DNA from: Carya illinoinensis
Taxonomy: Eukaryota > Streptophyta > Magnoliopsida > Fagales > Juglandaceae
Direction: 5' to 3'
Length of the DNA: 64,000 bases
Assembly: GCF_018687715.1 (NCBI RefSeq)
Contig: NC_056762.1
Coordinates: forward strand, 43,269,520 to 43,333,519
The notes under the pieces are model-generated. The model made no database searches. It saw only the letters and a program-made list of their open reading frames with translations, and had not been told where the DNA came from. The translations under genes were made by a program, and so were the position numbers. Position 1 is the stretch's first letter. Each line of letters starts with the position of its first letter. This document shows positions 10,322-26,700 of this stretch, in pieces.

Positions 10322-12689
10322 ATGAGTGATCGTTTGGTTGGAGGATTTGACCTTAACTTTGCTGTTGATAAAAGAAATGAAATTCAAGACTATATTGATG
10401 ATAGTTTAGCAAGCAGTGATGACTTGAAAGTGGATCTAAGTCAGCATGGGAAACTGGGTTCCCCTTCACTGCCTGTAGATTTCTCATATGGCAAATCTTC
10501 TCATGAAAAATCTTATCCTGTGCCAGCTGAATTTGATCCTGATGATATTAGAAATACAAAATTTGACTGTGATCAAGAGAGGACTCAGTCTCCAGTCAAG
10601 AGCAACTATTCCCAAGGTGAGATGGATGAATTGAATGGCAATAATTTGTTTAACTCCTCTCAGTTCAAGGCACAAAAGTTTTGTGGTGAAAAGGGAACTA
10701 AAGATTCTGCCCATTCACAGGAGTCTCCTCTGATGGTTGAGGAAAACCCAGGAGAACAAATGGAGACCGATTCTGGCCTAGGCAGGCCATCTATCTGTAA
10801 TGAAATAGATGGGGGAGGAGGTACTGATACAGCACAGTTGTTACCTTCTCCAAGGTCACCCTGGTGCAAAGATGAACCTAAGAATGGTAGTTTATACCAC
10901 TCCAAAAACTCCACTGCTGAGAACAAAAAGCTGGGCATGCAGTCTGGTATGCAATCTCCCAAGAGAACGCATAGACGATCAACCTCACTGGTGATGGAGA
11001 GACAGATGCTGGTTTCACCTGAAAGGTCTCCTTACGCACACCACTCAGCCAATAGTCAGAAGGCATCGTCTTCTCAACAAGGTTTTCGAGACTCATCATA
11101 TTCACCCAGGCCACAAAGGCATAAACATTCTTCAGCTGAAAGGTGTAGCCTGAATAAAGGGGTTCAATCCCAGGATCATATATCTTCTGCCAGGGAAACT
11201 TCTACTTCTCCGCTGATGTCTCGGCACAGTTCCAGGCGTAAGGATGATTCTTCTCAGAAGGGAATATCTGCATCACAAAAAACTAGTTACTCACCCCCAA
11301 ACTATAAAAGACGGGACAGATCAGTGTCAAGGTCACCCATTCAGCGAAGAGATCACAAGAGAGATTATCGTGACAGATCTTTATCGAGGTCCCCATATTC
11401 AAGAACTCGTTATAGATCCCCAAGGTGAGTTTCCATCTCCAGTTTTGATAACATTTTTTTATCATAGGTTTATTAATCTCACTACTCAACAGTCTTGTTC
11501 CCTCGAGAAGTAGAATCTTTAGAAATCTGAAATTTGAGAGTTTGGGTTTATATCAAAATGATACATTCTTTCCTTTAACAGGAGAAGGCCTTCACCACGG
11601 CGAAGATCTCCTCCATTAGGGTATCATTTGCACCATCGGACCCCAAAGAAGAGACCCTGGTCTCCACCTCGTAATAGGCGTACTGGAGCAGGGTTACCAG
11701 GTAGAAACTTATTTATTGCAGGCTTTAGCTTTTTGACTACGGAAAGAGATTTGGAAAGAAAGTTTTCTAGGTTTGGTCGTGTGCGAGATGTCCGTATTGT
11801 TCGAGACAAGAGGTGAGTATGCGATGTTTCATTATTTTCTTTTTGAAATTTAGATATTCTAAAAAGAACAATTCTTTTCTTTTTCTTTTCTTCTCATATC
11901 TCATCTGTAGAATTATATATCACTACGCACATTCCTATGTTTGCTCAATTGTACTGCTTACCAGCAAGTGGGAGTCTAAAGTCTGATTTGCACATACCAA
12001 GTGAAGTTTTATGCTACAAAAGATGCTCTCTGGATGGAACCATGGGTTGATGTTCTAAGTATGAGCTATCATATAGGTTGATTTTCGTGAAGCACTTATC
12101 TTAGCCCCAAAATGGCATTGAGAAGAAAGTAAAAAAGCTGGATCTATGGGATGGGCCAAACAATCGATGCCACTGCATTTATTATAGCTACTAAAACTGA
12201 ATGATTCTATATGTTATTATCTAATCTACACCATAGAATGGAGAGCAGGTTTTCATACCCTTGGTTTTGAATGTTGAAGATTCTTCCTAGTTGGAAAGTA
12301 TGCAAACGAAGTATCTGCAATCAGTTGGTGAATAAATATGTTTATTACTTTTATTAATCTAACCTTTTATATTCTGAGTGATTATTGCAAGTTAAATGTT
12401 AAGGGATGCCTGAGCTTTTATTTCTGCAGCCTTCATGTTGGAATTGGTTTTTCCTTTTTGGAGTGGCATGCAGCGTTGTTGTCAAATATCTAACATGGAT
12501 TGTTTGTTTGCACCCTTAAAGTTCTCCTGCGAGTTGATTTTTTTTCTTTTCCGTGTAAGGTCTGGGGATTCGCGTGGATTTGGATTTTTATCTCTGGAAA
12601 GGGATGAAGATGCAGATGCAGCAATAAGAGCTCTTGATGAGACTGAATGGAATGGGCGGATTATCCTTGTGGAGAAATCAAAATCTTAA
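10322..12689 (+). CDS. SR-like RNA-binding protein with C-terminal RRM
   Basis: Three coding exons, 10322-11424, 11582-11812 and 12560-12689, join in phase to 1464 nt (487 aa). The start is ATG at 10322 (MSDRLVGGFDLNF); an acceptor at 10285 (TATGCAG) shows that upstream exons are probably untranslated leader, starting perhaps near 8100-8250. Residues 1-200 are acidic/Ser-rich. Residues 200-410 are full of SP, RS and RR motifs (SVSRSPIQRR, RSLSRSPYSR, RRRPSPRRRS), as in splicing regulators phosphorylated by SR kinases. Residues about 412-487 form one RRM with RNP2 NLFIAGF and RNP1 RGFGFLSL. The layout resembles the transformer-2/SR45a group, but the RS region is before the RRM only and the protein ends right after it. 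A role in nuclear pre-mRNA splicing is inferred. Confidence 0.85.
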
Positions 12690-13989
12690 GGGCCTCGAAG
12701 TTTTTTGTACAAGCTTATGATTAGGATGCTAGTTATCAAGTTAGAACTTGCTGAAATCTTGTCCGGCAGTTGAATTTTGTTTCTTTATCGCACAATATTC
12801 TTGCACAAAATTCTCTATGTATGTGACTTTCACCTAAATGAAAATATTTTATCTCGACCACAAGACAAATCCTTTAATGTGTTATTTGGGTGCAAGCTTA
12901 TTGCCATCGTGCATTTCTTATTCATTCTGTTGTTTGTTTTCTTTCTATTTCCTTTTTGCCTTCCTGACTTCTTCTAGTGGAGTACGTTTGCAGGAGTATT
13001 TTTACTCAGGCAATTATATGTTAACTACCTCTGAGGCATGCATTCACTAGTGCAAGGTACATCCTTCATAAAACCAATCCAATACGAATTTTGGTACAAG
13101 TTAAGAATCTATAGAAGTTTATTAGTAGCTAGCCTGGAGCCAATAAAAGTTCTGGTCAATAGCTCAGACACTCCATCTCTGGATGGACTGGGTGTACCCG
13201 TGACCCTCCGGTAAGAGTTCAGGCCTGTGGGATCCAGTTTTGAGAAAATAATGTAAACGTGAAGTAGTCAGGTGGCTAGAGGTGTTTGGTTTCTAGGAAC
13301 ATTTATTTTGTGAGAATGCTTATATGTTTTGGAGAAGCTAGACAACTTACATATTAAACATTGATGATTACTTTTTTAGTGACCTTCTGTTTTTGGGTTG
13401 AAATGCTGGCTTAATGTAACTATATGAAACAGAGCGTGGGCTGCATTTAGTGATTTAGGTACGCCTACCAACCAGGTTACCTGTCCTCTTAACTCTTGCA
13501 GCATGCACTTAATAAAATATTAAGTGGCACTAGGTCTGTATTTTCACAGCTAAAATCCATAATTTTCTGAACAAATTCTCATAACCGATCCTATATTCGA
13601 GGCACGATTTAATTACATAGTAAACATTCATGTTTGTAAAATATAGGGAAAAAAAAAATTGAATATTTTCTTTTGATCCAAGCTTTGAAGCTTCTTGGAA
13701 GTAAGTATTCTCCCCCGCTTCTTTCTCAATTCTCACATGGAAAATACTAAGGCAACCGCTGGTGGCTCCAGCTGGCCTAAATTTGTTTTTTTTTTTTAAT
13801 TTTTTTTCTTAATGATTAAGAAATTTTTTTTAATATTATTATAATTTTTTTTATATTTTTTTAAAATGTTTAAAAGTATTAAAAAATAATTTAAAAAATA
13901 AAAATAAAAAAACAAAAAACTGTTTTTACCTAATGATAACTCCGGTGGTAGCCACCTGCTGAAGCATCATCCTTCTTACATAACTGTAA

Positions 13990-14135
13990 ATTGTAACAAA
14001 AATTTTATGTGCAGTTATTTTTGTAAATTCTTTTATGCATTCTAATGATATGATTAATTGTGTATTAAAAAAAAATTAATTCAGTTAATTATATAATATG
14101 TAAAAAATATATAAAAATGACTGTACTTAACATTA
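13990..14135 (+). repeat. MITE, 'GACTGTA' family, copy 1
   Basis: Shares GATATGATTAATTGTGTATTA and the end AAAAATGACTGTA with the copy at 49255-49408, and has ends that are roughly inverted (GTTATTTTTG against CAAAAATGAC in the better copy). Non-coding, about 145 bp. Confidence 0.55.
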
Positions 14136-14369
14136 TTTAAATTGTAAATGATAAATACTCGATTCGACGGCCCACCCACCCAAAACAAGAACCTTTAGTC
14201 AATTTGGTAACACGCTTTTTGTCAGGAAGCTTTACCATGACAACTTGAAAAGATATTGCAGATTTTTTTAAAATATCTTTCTTTTCAGTGGAAGAAGATA
14301 ACTTTTATTCTTATTATTATTATTTTGAATATTACAGATTCAGTAGATTAGGGTAGATTAGGATATTGT

Positions 14370-14545
14370 AAATTGAGATGAGATAAAAGTTAAAAATAAA
14401 ATAAAATATTATTATTATTTTAAAATTTAAAAAAATTAAATTATTTATTATATTTTATATAAAAATTATAAAAATTATTATTTTTTAAAATATAAAAATT
14501 ATAATAATAAAATAAAATAAATTGAGATAATTTTAAACTTCAAAC
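14370..14545 (+). repeat. AT-rich 'GATGAGATAAAA' MITE, copy 1
   Basis: Starts near GAGATGAGATAAAAGTTAAA and continues with a core containing AAATTTAAAAAAATTAAATT. Very similar sequence is found at 54733-54910 and 59150-59335, with more distant copies at 23176-23515 and 37625-37745. Non-coding. Confidence 0.6.
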
Positions 14546-14650
14546 TGAGCCGACATCAACAAAGAAGGAATTCAAAGAAACCATCGCTATATGCCACAGA
14601 AAACAGAACCTTATCCAGTCAAGACACAACACAACACAACACATTCCCAC

Positions 14651-14665
14651 AAAAAAAAAAAAACT
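14651..14665 (+). mobile_element. Poly(A)-only insertion footprint
   Basis: A near-perfect 14-bp repeat, CAACRCATTCCCAC, occurs at 14637-14650 and 14666-14679 with one mismatch. Between the copies are 13 A residues followed by CT. This fits insertion of a bare tail, but the short insert could also come from slippage. Confidence 0.4.
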
Positions 14666-16337
14666 CAACGCATTCCCACGTAAAACACGATAGAAAAAAC
14701 CAAAAGCAAAAAAGTAGCTTTGAAAAAGCTCATTCTGCTGGGCAAAGCTTCATATTTCTTACAAGCTAGGTCCCTGTTGCTTCATAAAAGTTGAGAGTAA
14801 ATTCACGTTTTCTTTGGATCTCATCAAACTGCTACACAACAAGAACCAAAAAGCAGGACAAAGATCGAGTTGCCCTCAGATGTTAGCATCCGGCCAGCCT
14901 CAAGAAGTTTCAGTGGCTGTTGCTTATGAGGAACGGTAGTAGTTATTATTTATTTATTTTGACATAATTAAGACGTTTCAAAAACGCGTGGTGTCACATA
15001 AATCAAAAACCGCGTAGGCTTTGCAGCCTACAGGTCTAATTAGCAGGTGATTTAGGAGAAAAAGTCGATGTCCAAAAATCCGCACAAACTATACGACAAA
15101 CACATAAGTGGCAACGTGTCCCATGCGCCATGAATACCAATACCTTGCTGGTACAATTTTCTCGTGCGTTGCCTAGTGTGTGATTTACGTGGATTTTGGG
15201 TCCCAAAGCACAGATCCTGTTGTTGATCATCTTCCAAGTTTATGTTGATCTTTAAAATTGTTGTTTTCAGTTCATTATGGAAGCATCATTAACTCTCAAT
15301 ACCTTTAAATTGTGCATTTAACCAACAAGTAAATGCATTTGGGAGTTGAGACTAGATTTTAATTTTTTAATTCCACACGCAATGCTCTTTGAACAGATGA
15401 TTTTGATAGATGATTTTTTTTATAAGTTTTTTTAATGATTAAAAAATTGAATATTATTGAATTTATGTATTTTTTGTAAAAAGAATAAAAATTAAGAATG
15501 TTAACAAAATATTTTTAAAAAATAAAATAAAATTATATTTATTAGTCAGATTATTGATTGGGACGTCGGTCTAAGTAGCATCATCCATATAAATAATATC
15601 AATTTTTAAGTAAAATGGAGAACAAGAAATGTACTCCACATGCATGTATGTATACAGTATACTACGTTAGATGAATGCTTCCAAGTTCATGAATTGCAAA
15701 GATCATTTCCTTGGACCTCAGGTCTTCCGAACAGTATCCACTCGGCATCTATAGAAACTAAAGTTTAAACTATGAAGAAAATGTTTTTTTGCCCCCCTCC
15801 GACCATGGAGAAAATTGTGAATAGATTTTGTCATTTTGCTGGCTTTATTTATAGTGTAATTTCTCTCTCTCTTTACAGTTCTACTTTGCAAGTCCTGCAA
15901 GTTAACCTCCCTACTTGATTGCAAAGTTGACCAAGTTCCGGTTTATCCTTTCTTTATTAAACATCTCTCAAGGCTCCCCGACTTCAAATCCGAAACAGTG
16001 ATCCAGTTCTATTACACCCTCCCAAAATTTTCAATCCAGAGTTTGGTTTCTTCAACATCCCGTTGTATCCCCATCTAAATTTTCTTTATAGCCACTTCTT
16101 CCTTGAAAACCTCAATCTTCAATCTATAGCTCAGCTCTGAAATTCCCGATCCGAAAATTCTCCTCCACTTTTCTTCTGAATATTCGGTATATCTGCAGAG
16201 TCTTTCCGATTCTTCATCTGGGTCTTTTTCCGTTTCCATATTTTTCCCAAACTTTAACTGAGTTTCTGTTCGAACCTCGGAGTTCCTCTCTTCCCTTAAA
16301 ATTCAGTTTCAGTCTCTGTATCTGGCTATTATTAAAA

Positions 16338-20696
<4,359 letters not shown>

Positions 20697-21762
20697 ATAA
20701 ACAGCTCTCCTTGCTCTGCTACACCCAAGAACTCCTGCTGAAAAAGATAACATTTTGTAGATTGAGGACGACTTGGAGCCGTCTTTGGTGGTGATACCTG
20801 CTTTCATAATAATTCCCGTCCAGTATGAATACCCGCTCCTTAAAGCGTTTAAGGACTCCAATTTTTTTTTTTTAGTTTTTGTTTTTGTTTCTTGCTTTTG
20901 AGTGGTGCAAGAGTTGTGCATAAGTAATCAACCATTTTCCTGATTTTTTTTTTTCCCGATGTAATTCTGTAACTCGTTTGATATTTTGGAGGATAGACTG
21001 TCTGAACTTTTATCAGTGTCTGTTGAGAGAGAATAATAATATATCCTTTACAGTTTGCTGAGTGATATGATAACAAGTCTTTATTCTGAAAATGTTCTTA
21101 CGGGATAAATAGTTCTAAAAAGCCATCCTAAGCGGTCACTGCACCCATATGCCATAGAAAGAGATCTCTGTAGTTTTATTGGATGCAGAATGCTAGATAT
21201 TAATAAAAGTCATCTCTTCTATCATTATCACCCCATCGCCATTCAAAATTCAATTATGCCACCCAGGTCCGCTATGTGGTCAAGGATGTTCGCTACGAAT
21301 CAATCACATCATTCGAGACATTCTGGAGAGCATATTGTTCCACGTTTTCTGCATAGAACCTGCAAGAACCTTTGAGAAGCTATTCCTAAACAAATATCGC
21401 TGCTAAGAGAGTGTACATACTCTGCACGTTTAATGCTTGTCGATCGCAAGTTGTCGAAGCTAGTTCGTCTTCGACAACAAACCAAATCACAGAGAGAGAG
21501 AGAGAGAAAGATTTTGAATGAACAGAAAGCAGTACCTGCAGCTTCATCATAATACACCGAAATTCCCATTGAAGAAAACATGAAATCGAACGAGAAACAT
21601 AGTCATCTAAGCGGGAAAACAAACCAAAATATGTGAAGCTTAAAAAGCTTCACCAATGATAATTATCTTATTAGCTTACAAGCCCACAAGCACTCAAATA
21701 TCATTAAAAAAAAAAAAAAAACTTCTAGAATTATCTTATTATCTTATTACCGAACCAAATCC
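20697..21762. other. Convergent 3' flanks of CPK and eIF1 genes
   Basis: No gene supported. A poly(A) run at about 21706-21721 lies between two copies of AATTATCTTATTA (21661-21673 and 21729-21741), a weak retroposon footprint. A short GA microsatellite is at about 21491-21507. Confidence 0.4.
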
Positions 21763-22101
21763 TTAAAAACCATGTATCTTGATCTGCTCCTTCTGCACAA
21801 TTCCAGCCTGAACAAGAAACTGGGAAACGTTCTTGCGCTGATCGCCTTGGAGTTGGATTATCTTGCCCATAACCTTGTCCTGCACGACATTACCGTTGCA
21901 GCAGAACTGCTTCTTGATGTCCTTGAGTATCTTCTCGTAGGTGAAGTTCTCCTTGAGACCCTGCACCGTAGTCAGGCACTTCTTCTTGTTCCTTTGCTGA
22001 ATACGGATATGCACATACCCTTTTGCTCCTTGGGCATCCGAGTCTTTGGCGTCAGCGAACGGGTCGAAAGCAGTGGGAATCTGTACTTCTAGTTCAACCA
22101 T
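21763..22101 (-). CDS. SUI1: Translation initiation factor eIF1 (SUI1 family)
   Basis: A single open frame of 112 aa, full length for plant eIF1. The factor binds the 40S ribosomal subunit near the P site and enforces AUG selection during scanning. Recognisable parts are the N-terminal VELEVQIPTAFDPFADA, the core YVHIRIQQRN, TTVQGL, QFCCNGNVVQD, and the end IQLQGDQRKNVSQFLVQAG and IKIHGF. A few positions differ from common plant copies (KKKCLTT, NFTYEKI, KVMGK), but no break is seen. A leader intron may exist upstream, since spliceable sequence separates the start from the promoter. Confidence 0.95.
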   Translation of the reverse strand: MVELEVQIPTAFDPFADAKDSDAQGAKGYVHIRIQQRNKKKCLTTVQGLKENFTYEKILKDIKKQFCCNGNVVQDKVMGKIIQLQGDQRKNVSQFLVQAGIVQKEQIKIHGF

Positions 22102-22342
22102 GTACTTTGTTTGATCGAAACTCCGAAAGAAACGAAAGCTGAATCAAGAAAGCCAGAAGAAAATTAATCAACCAATAAAAGTATGCAAGAACACAAGGAA
22201 ATTAAACTAGAAGATCATTGAAGAAGAAGAAGAAAAAGAAAGGGGTTTTAGGGAGGTAACTAACGGAAGTTGGAGGCGAAAATCTCACAGACGGTTATCG
22301 GATCTTTCTATGAGGGACTGTTGGTGATGTGCGACTGCTGGG

Positions 22343-22350
22343 TATTTATA
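22343..22350 (-). promoter_or_regulatory. Putative TATA box of eIF1 gene
   Basis: On the minus strand the sequence reads TATAAATA about 240 bp upstream of the eIF1 start, within GC-richer sequence typical of a plant core promoter. Confidence 0.5.
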
Positions 22351-22924
22351 GGGTGTCTTCGGGCTCGTGGGGGGCGGTTTCTTGGCCACCAATCCTAAAC
22401 ATGAGTTGGAAGAATGATTGGTACTATTTATTTTATTTTATTTTATTTGTGAATTTATTATTTAATATTATATTATAAAGTGATAAAAAGATGATAAATA
22501 AAGAAAATTGGTAAATAGATTTTTTTGTTAATAGATTCGTATTCTTTTTAAATAATTGGATGGAGTGCGTACGTCCAACGCATCCAGACTGGCATCCAAA
22601 CATGGTGAGAAATGCGTTGTGGGAAGAATCCAGCCCCTCCGCGATGAGACGGGAGAAAAGTGAAACACGGTGGCTTTTATTCGCAATACCTTTTATTCGA
22701 ATGCCTTATCATATACCTAATTTATAATTTATCTTCTAAACCTAATTATAAGACTTAAGAATGTTCAAGAAAATACTAAATAAAATAAAATATACAGCAA
22801 AACTATATAAATGAAAAATAATTGGTCACATGAATTTTATTAAAAATTAATTATAAACTAATATAAGCCTATTTAGTACATTGATTATAAAATACTTTTT
22901 ATTATATATTAGATATGATGTATT

Positions 22925-23075
22925 ATTTTAAGAGTAATACTGTGTACAATTACTTTTACGTACTCTCTTTGCACTCCATTTATGTAATTGACAGCATCAA
23001 TTTTTTTTAATACACAACCAATCATATCAATAAAATATATAAAAAAATATACATAAGCGACGGCAAATAAAATTT
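22925..23075 (-). repeat. MITE, 'GACTGTA' family, copy 2 (diverged)
   Basis: Carries GCACTCCATTTATGTAATTG and, further on, AATACACAACCAATCATATC, the reverse of the arrangement in the copies at 13990 and 49255. Assigned by this order and by length. Confidence 0.4.
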
Positions 23076-23175
23076 TTATTATTTTAAACTGGGTCAATTT
23101 ATAAATTACTTTTAAAAAAAAGTTCTTTATAGACCTAACACTTTTCAGGTAAGTTAGGGGCCTTAAAGCAGATTT

Positions 23176-23515
23176 GCAAAGTAAGATGAAATGAGAATTT
23201 TATAAATAGTAATAAGATAATTTGTAAATAATAGTCAAATAGTTTGAATTGAGTATTTTTTGAGTTTTGAGAAAAGAGAAAAAAAAAGTTGAATAAAAAA
23301 TATTATAAAAGTAAAATATTGTAAAAATATAGTTTTATAATATTATTTTTGTTTGAAAATTTGAAAAAATCAGAATTATTTTTCATTTGAAAGTTTGAAA
23401 AAATTGTAACGATTAATTTGAAAATTTTATATTTGAATTATATTTGAGAATGAGATAAAATAATATTAGATGAGAATTTTATGTCTCATCCTATGCCCCA
23501 AACTTGATCGTAGGT
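23176..23515 (+). repeat. AT-rich 'GATGAG' MITE, diverged long copy
   Basis: Begins near AAGATGAAATGAGAATTTTA and ends near GATGAGAATTTTATGTCTCA, with repeated TTTGAAAATTTGAAAAAAT-like units between. Similar terminal words occur in the other 'GATGAG' copies. Confidence 0.45.
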
Positions 23516-23716
23516 TTGGATGGTGGCCATGCAGGCACAAATATAGCTGTATCTCCCCACCAGGGGGAACATATCTCAGACTTCTTTTTTGGTATTAGCC
23601 TTGACCATATGATGCACAAAAACCAACTGGTTGTTGAAGAAATGAATCGAATACTTTGTCATGATACATCAAAGTAGTTATATCACACACCAGAGAGAGA
23701 GAAGGGAGCCAAAAGT

Positions 23717-26700
23717 TCATGTGGTTTGGTGCTCTGGTAAGCGATTAAGATCCATTTCAACTTGGTGGATTGTCCATTGCATATTTTCCAATTTCTGTAA
23801 GGAAAGGATAGTTATTAGAATTACCATTTGCAGAAGGAACTGAAAAAAGAACAACTTGAGTATAGCTGTATTACCTTCACGATGTCATGGTACTGCCTGG
23901 CAATTGTATCGAAGTGAGGATCAACACCTTGATACTCGCGAAGACGTGTCACCTGGTTAAGAAGTTGAATCATAAGGAAATTATAGAACAGGAAAAAGAT
24001 AATCCAAATGTTATAAACATAATGAGAAGCACGAATAAATTCAAGGCATGCCCCCATTAATGGCGGCTCAACAATTCTGTGTAATAATAACTTCATCTGA
24101 AGCATGAAAGCCAAGTCCATTGATAGCTTTTTCATTGTGTGTACAAAGATTAGCAATCTCGACTAATTGGCAAAGGCAACTACAGTGAAACTATAATGGG
24201 GAAATAAATAAGCTATTCTGCCATCATTTCCCTTCACCAAAATATTTATTCATGCGACATTCAATAAACTGGTATGAGACAGTGATTAATCCTTAAAGCT
24301 TTAACATTTTTCATGTATACCAATGGACGGGAAAATAGGAATCCAACTCATGATGAAATATCAATTAGAATGAAATTGAATACCTAGTAATTTCCTAGAA
24401 GAGCAAATCTCAAAAGGAGGAACATACCGCTTTACTATATGCAATAGAAGCTTCTTCTGTAGCCTCGAGAAGATACTTCCTAAAAACGAGTATAAATAAT
24501 CAATATTTTACCTTGAACCAAAATCTGCAGACCCAATTCAATCAACAGTCTTTATTTAGTACCTTATTTTATGAAGGGCTGGTATTGACTCCTGAGTATA
24601 AGTTTCAAGAAGGAGAACATGTTCCAGAACCCTGAGAAATGATGGGGTATATCATACTCATCACAGATAAATCAACACATTTTTACAACAAGACTTAGAA
24701 CTTTCGAGAAATAATAGTCAATCTGAAGCAATTGTTGTGCATACAAGGACTCTCTTATACCTAAGAGTAATATCAAAGGAAAACATATGAAGATAAATAC
24801 AGACAATCAATGACTAGCAATGCTTGTGTTCACTAACAAAGTGGAGAAAATGAAAGTACGTCATTTTTCAAAATTTATAGTCAGCATGTATGTCAGCATA
24901 TGCATTAGTTCATATAAAAAAAGTCAAATTAAAAAGGTAGGTAAAAGGGATCAGAATCACATCATTTTAGTTTCTAAGCAAAATATCAAATTGCAGTGAA
25001 TGGTGTGACAAACCTTAATTTTGCACTCATGGTCTCACACCTTTTGCACAGCCAAGTTTTTTGCAAATCATCCTGAAAATGATTTAGATACAATGAGTTC
25101 AAGGTCCCCTTAAAAAGGATAAGAACAGGATGAAGGAATAGTGTACAAACAAAAACTGAAGGATAAGCTCAGTTGGTCAGGCCTTGGGTTTGCTCCCCAA
25201 TGGTTACCAGTTCAATTCCCCTCAGGGCCACTAAGGTTTACTTGGCCGTTAACTTCAGGGCCCCATAGGATTAGTCGAGGTGCGCACAAACTGGCTCGGA
25301 TACCCACAGATATTTAAAAAAAAAAGAAAAGAAAAGAAAAAAGAAACTGACCATCAAATATAGCAACAACATTCTTACATATTTATGTTGGTGTTGCATC
25401 TTCAAATCTTTAACAAGCTTAATAAGTACTCCAAGTATCTGCTCTAAGACCTAGTTGAGCCAAGAAAGGAAAATGTGATTATCTTCATGAATATTCTCCT
25501 AATAAAAAAGGGTAAAGGGAAAATTATTTATTGAATGTTACACAGATTGCTTATTCACATACATTATAGTATTCAGCAAATTTTCTATCTGCAGAATAGA
25601 GATCCTCCCTCAAAGCTTCCTCTTCCCTTTCAATCTCCTCAATTGTCAACTTAACCCTGATAATTTGGAAAGTTATGTAAGCACAGTAAGCTACAGTCTA
25701 CATCAATATCAAGAATGTTGGTTCCAGCCGTTGGAACAGGCATAATTATTACAATGTGAAATGCATAAAAACGCCAACTGATGATGCAGGAACAGCATAC
25801 AGAGAATAAAAAGTAAAAGAAGCTTGAGCAGAAATCTATTATTATTGGTCAAATGATACTGCAAATTGTTAGCAGATACCATCCCTTTAGGTGGAAAAGA
25901 AATGCTGTAAAGAATATCAGTAAAAGAGGAGCTCAAACCTTTCTGGAAGCCGGGCACTTGAAGTTTGATGCCCAGATGATGAGTCTGCATCAACAGAAGT
26001 GAGCAAAAAAATTGCACAATCATCATACAAAGGATTTCTCAGGTTTCCACAACCACACCTCCCAAAAAGAAATAAAGAAAAGGAAAGAAAAAAGAAACAG
26101 AAAACATCAATTTCAATTGTGGATCACATAAGCTAATCCAGCCATTTGGCAGCCCATATCACTAAATGGAAAAGCAGAAATCACCAGTTTTCCACAGATC
26201 AAAACCAATTGTTCACAAGGATATCATAAATATGCCATTTTGATTACATGACAGGCCTATTTTGAGTTGGTATACAGAGAGATAGGCACAAATAAAACTT
26301 ACCAACATCATCCATTATGAAGGCATCGGCTAACTTATCACATTTAGCTTTCAAACGAGCCTCAATCTCATGAGAAAGAGACATCTGGTATTCCGCCATA
26401 TCCTTCAATTGTGAAGTCAGAATAAGTTCTAAAAATTTTAATTAATAATGAAATGCTTCTGAGTTTAGAGCTATAAAACATTAAAAACAATATTAGTTGA
26501 CATCACACAATAATAGTAGAAGAAAAGAAATGCAGTAGGTTGCCTGAATCTCCATGCGGGGTATCATACCATGGATAAAGGTGTTTGCTGGAGTTGACTT
26601 TGCCATAAATAGACAGGTGTTATACCAAGAAAGCGATTAGGAACACCGCCAACTCCAGGTTCCACCATATCACTGGCATTAACAGCATTATTAGCCACAC

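Larger units (their letters stand above)
12690..16337. other. Intergenic region: 3' flank of SR-like gene, MITEs, CPK leader
   Basis: No gene supported up to the kinase. Decayed AT-rich repeats occupy 13770-13930, 13990-14135, 14370-14545 and 15390-15560. Two of them have relatives elsewhere in the window. 15880-16337 is CT-rich and is likely the transcribed leader of the kinase gene; TTATTTATAG near 15845 is a weak TATA candidate. Confidence 0.45.
22360..23660. other. Intergenic region between eIF1 promoter and AUG4 3' end, with MITEs
   Basis: No gene supported. A 'GACTGTA'-type MITE lies at 22925-23075 and a large diverged 'GATGAG' MITE at 23176-23515. The rest is AT-rich. Confidence 0.45.

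Noticed and set aside
25160..25220. A tRNA gene
   Set aside because: The A and B boxes are there, but the segment does not fold as a full cloverleaf with matching acceptor stem and it ends in an A-tail; it is a SINE head.
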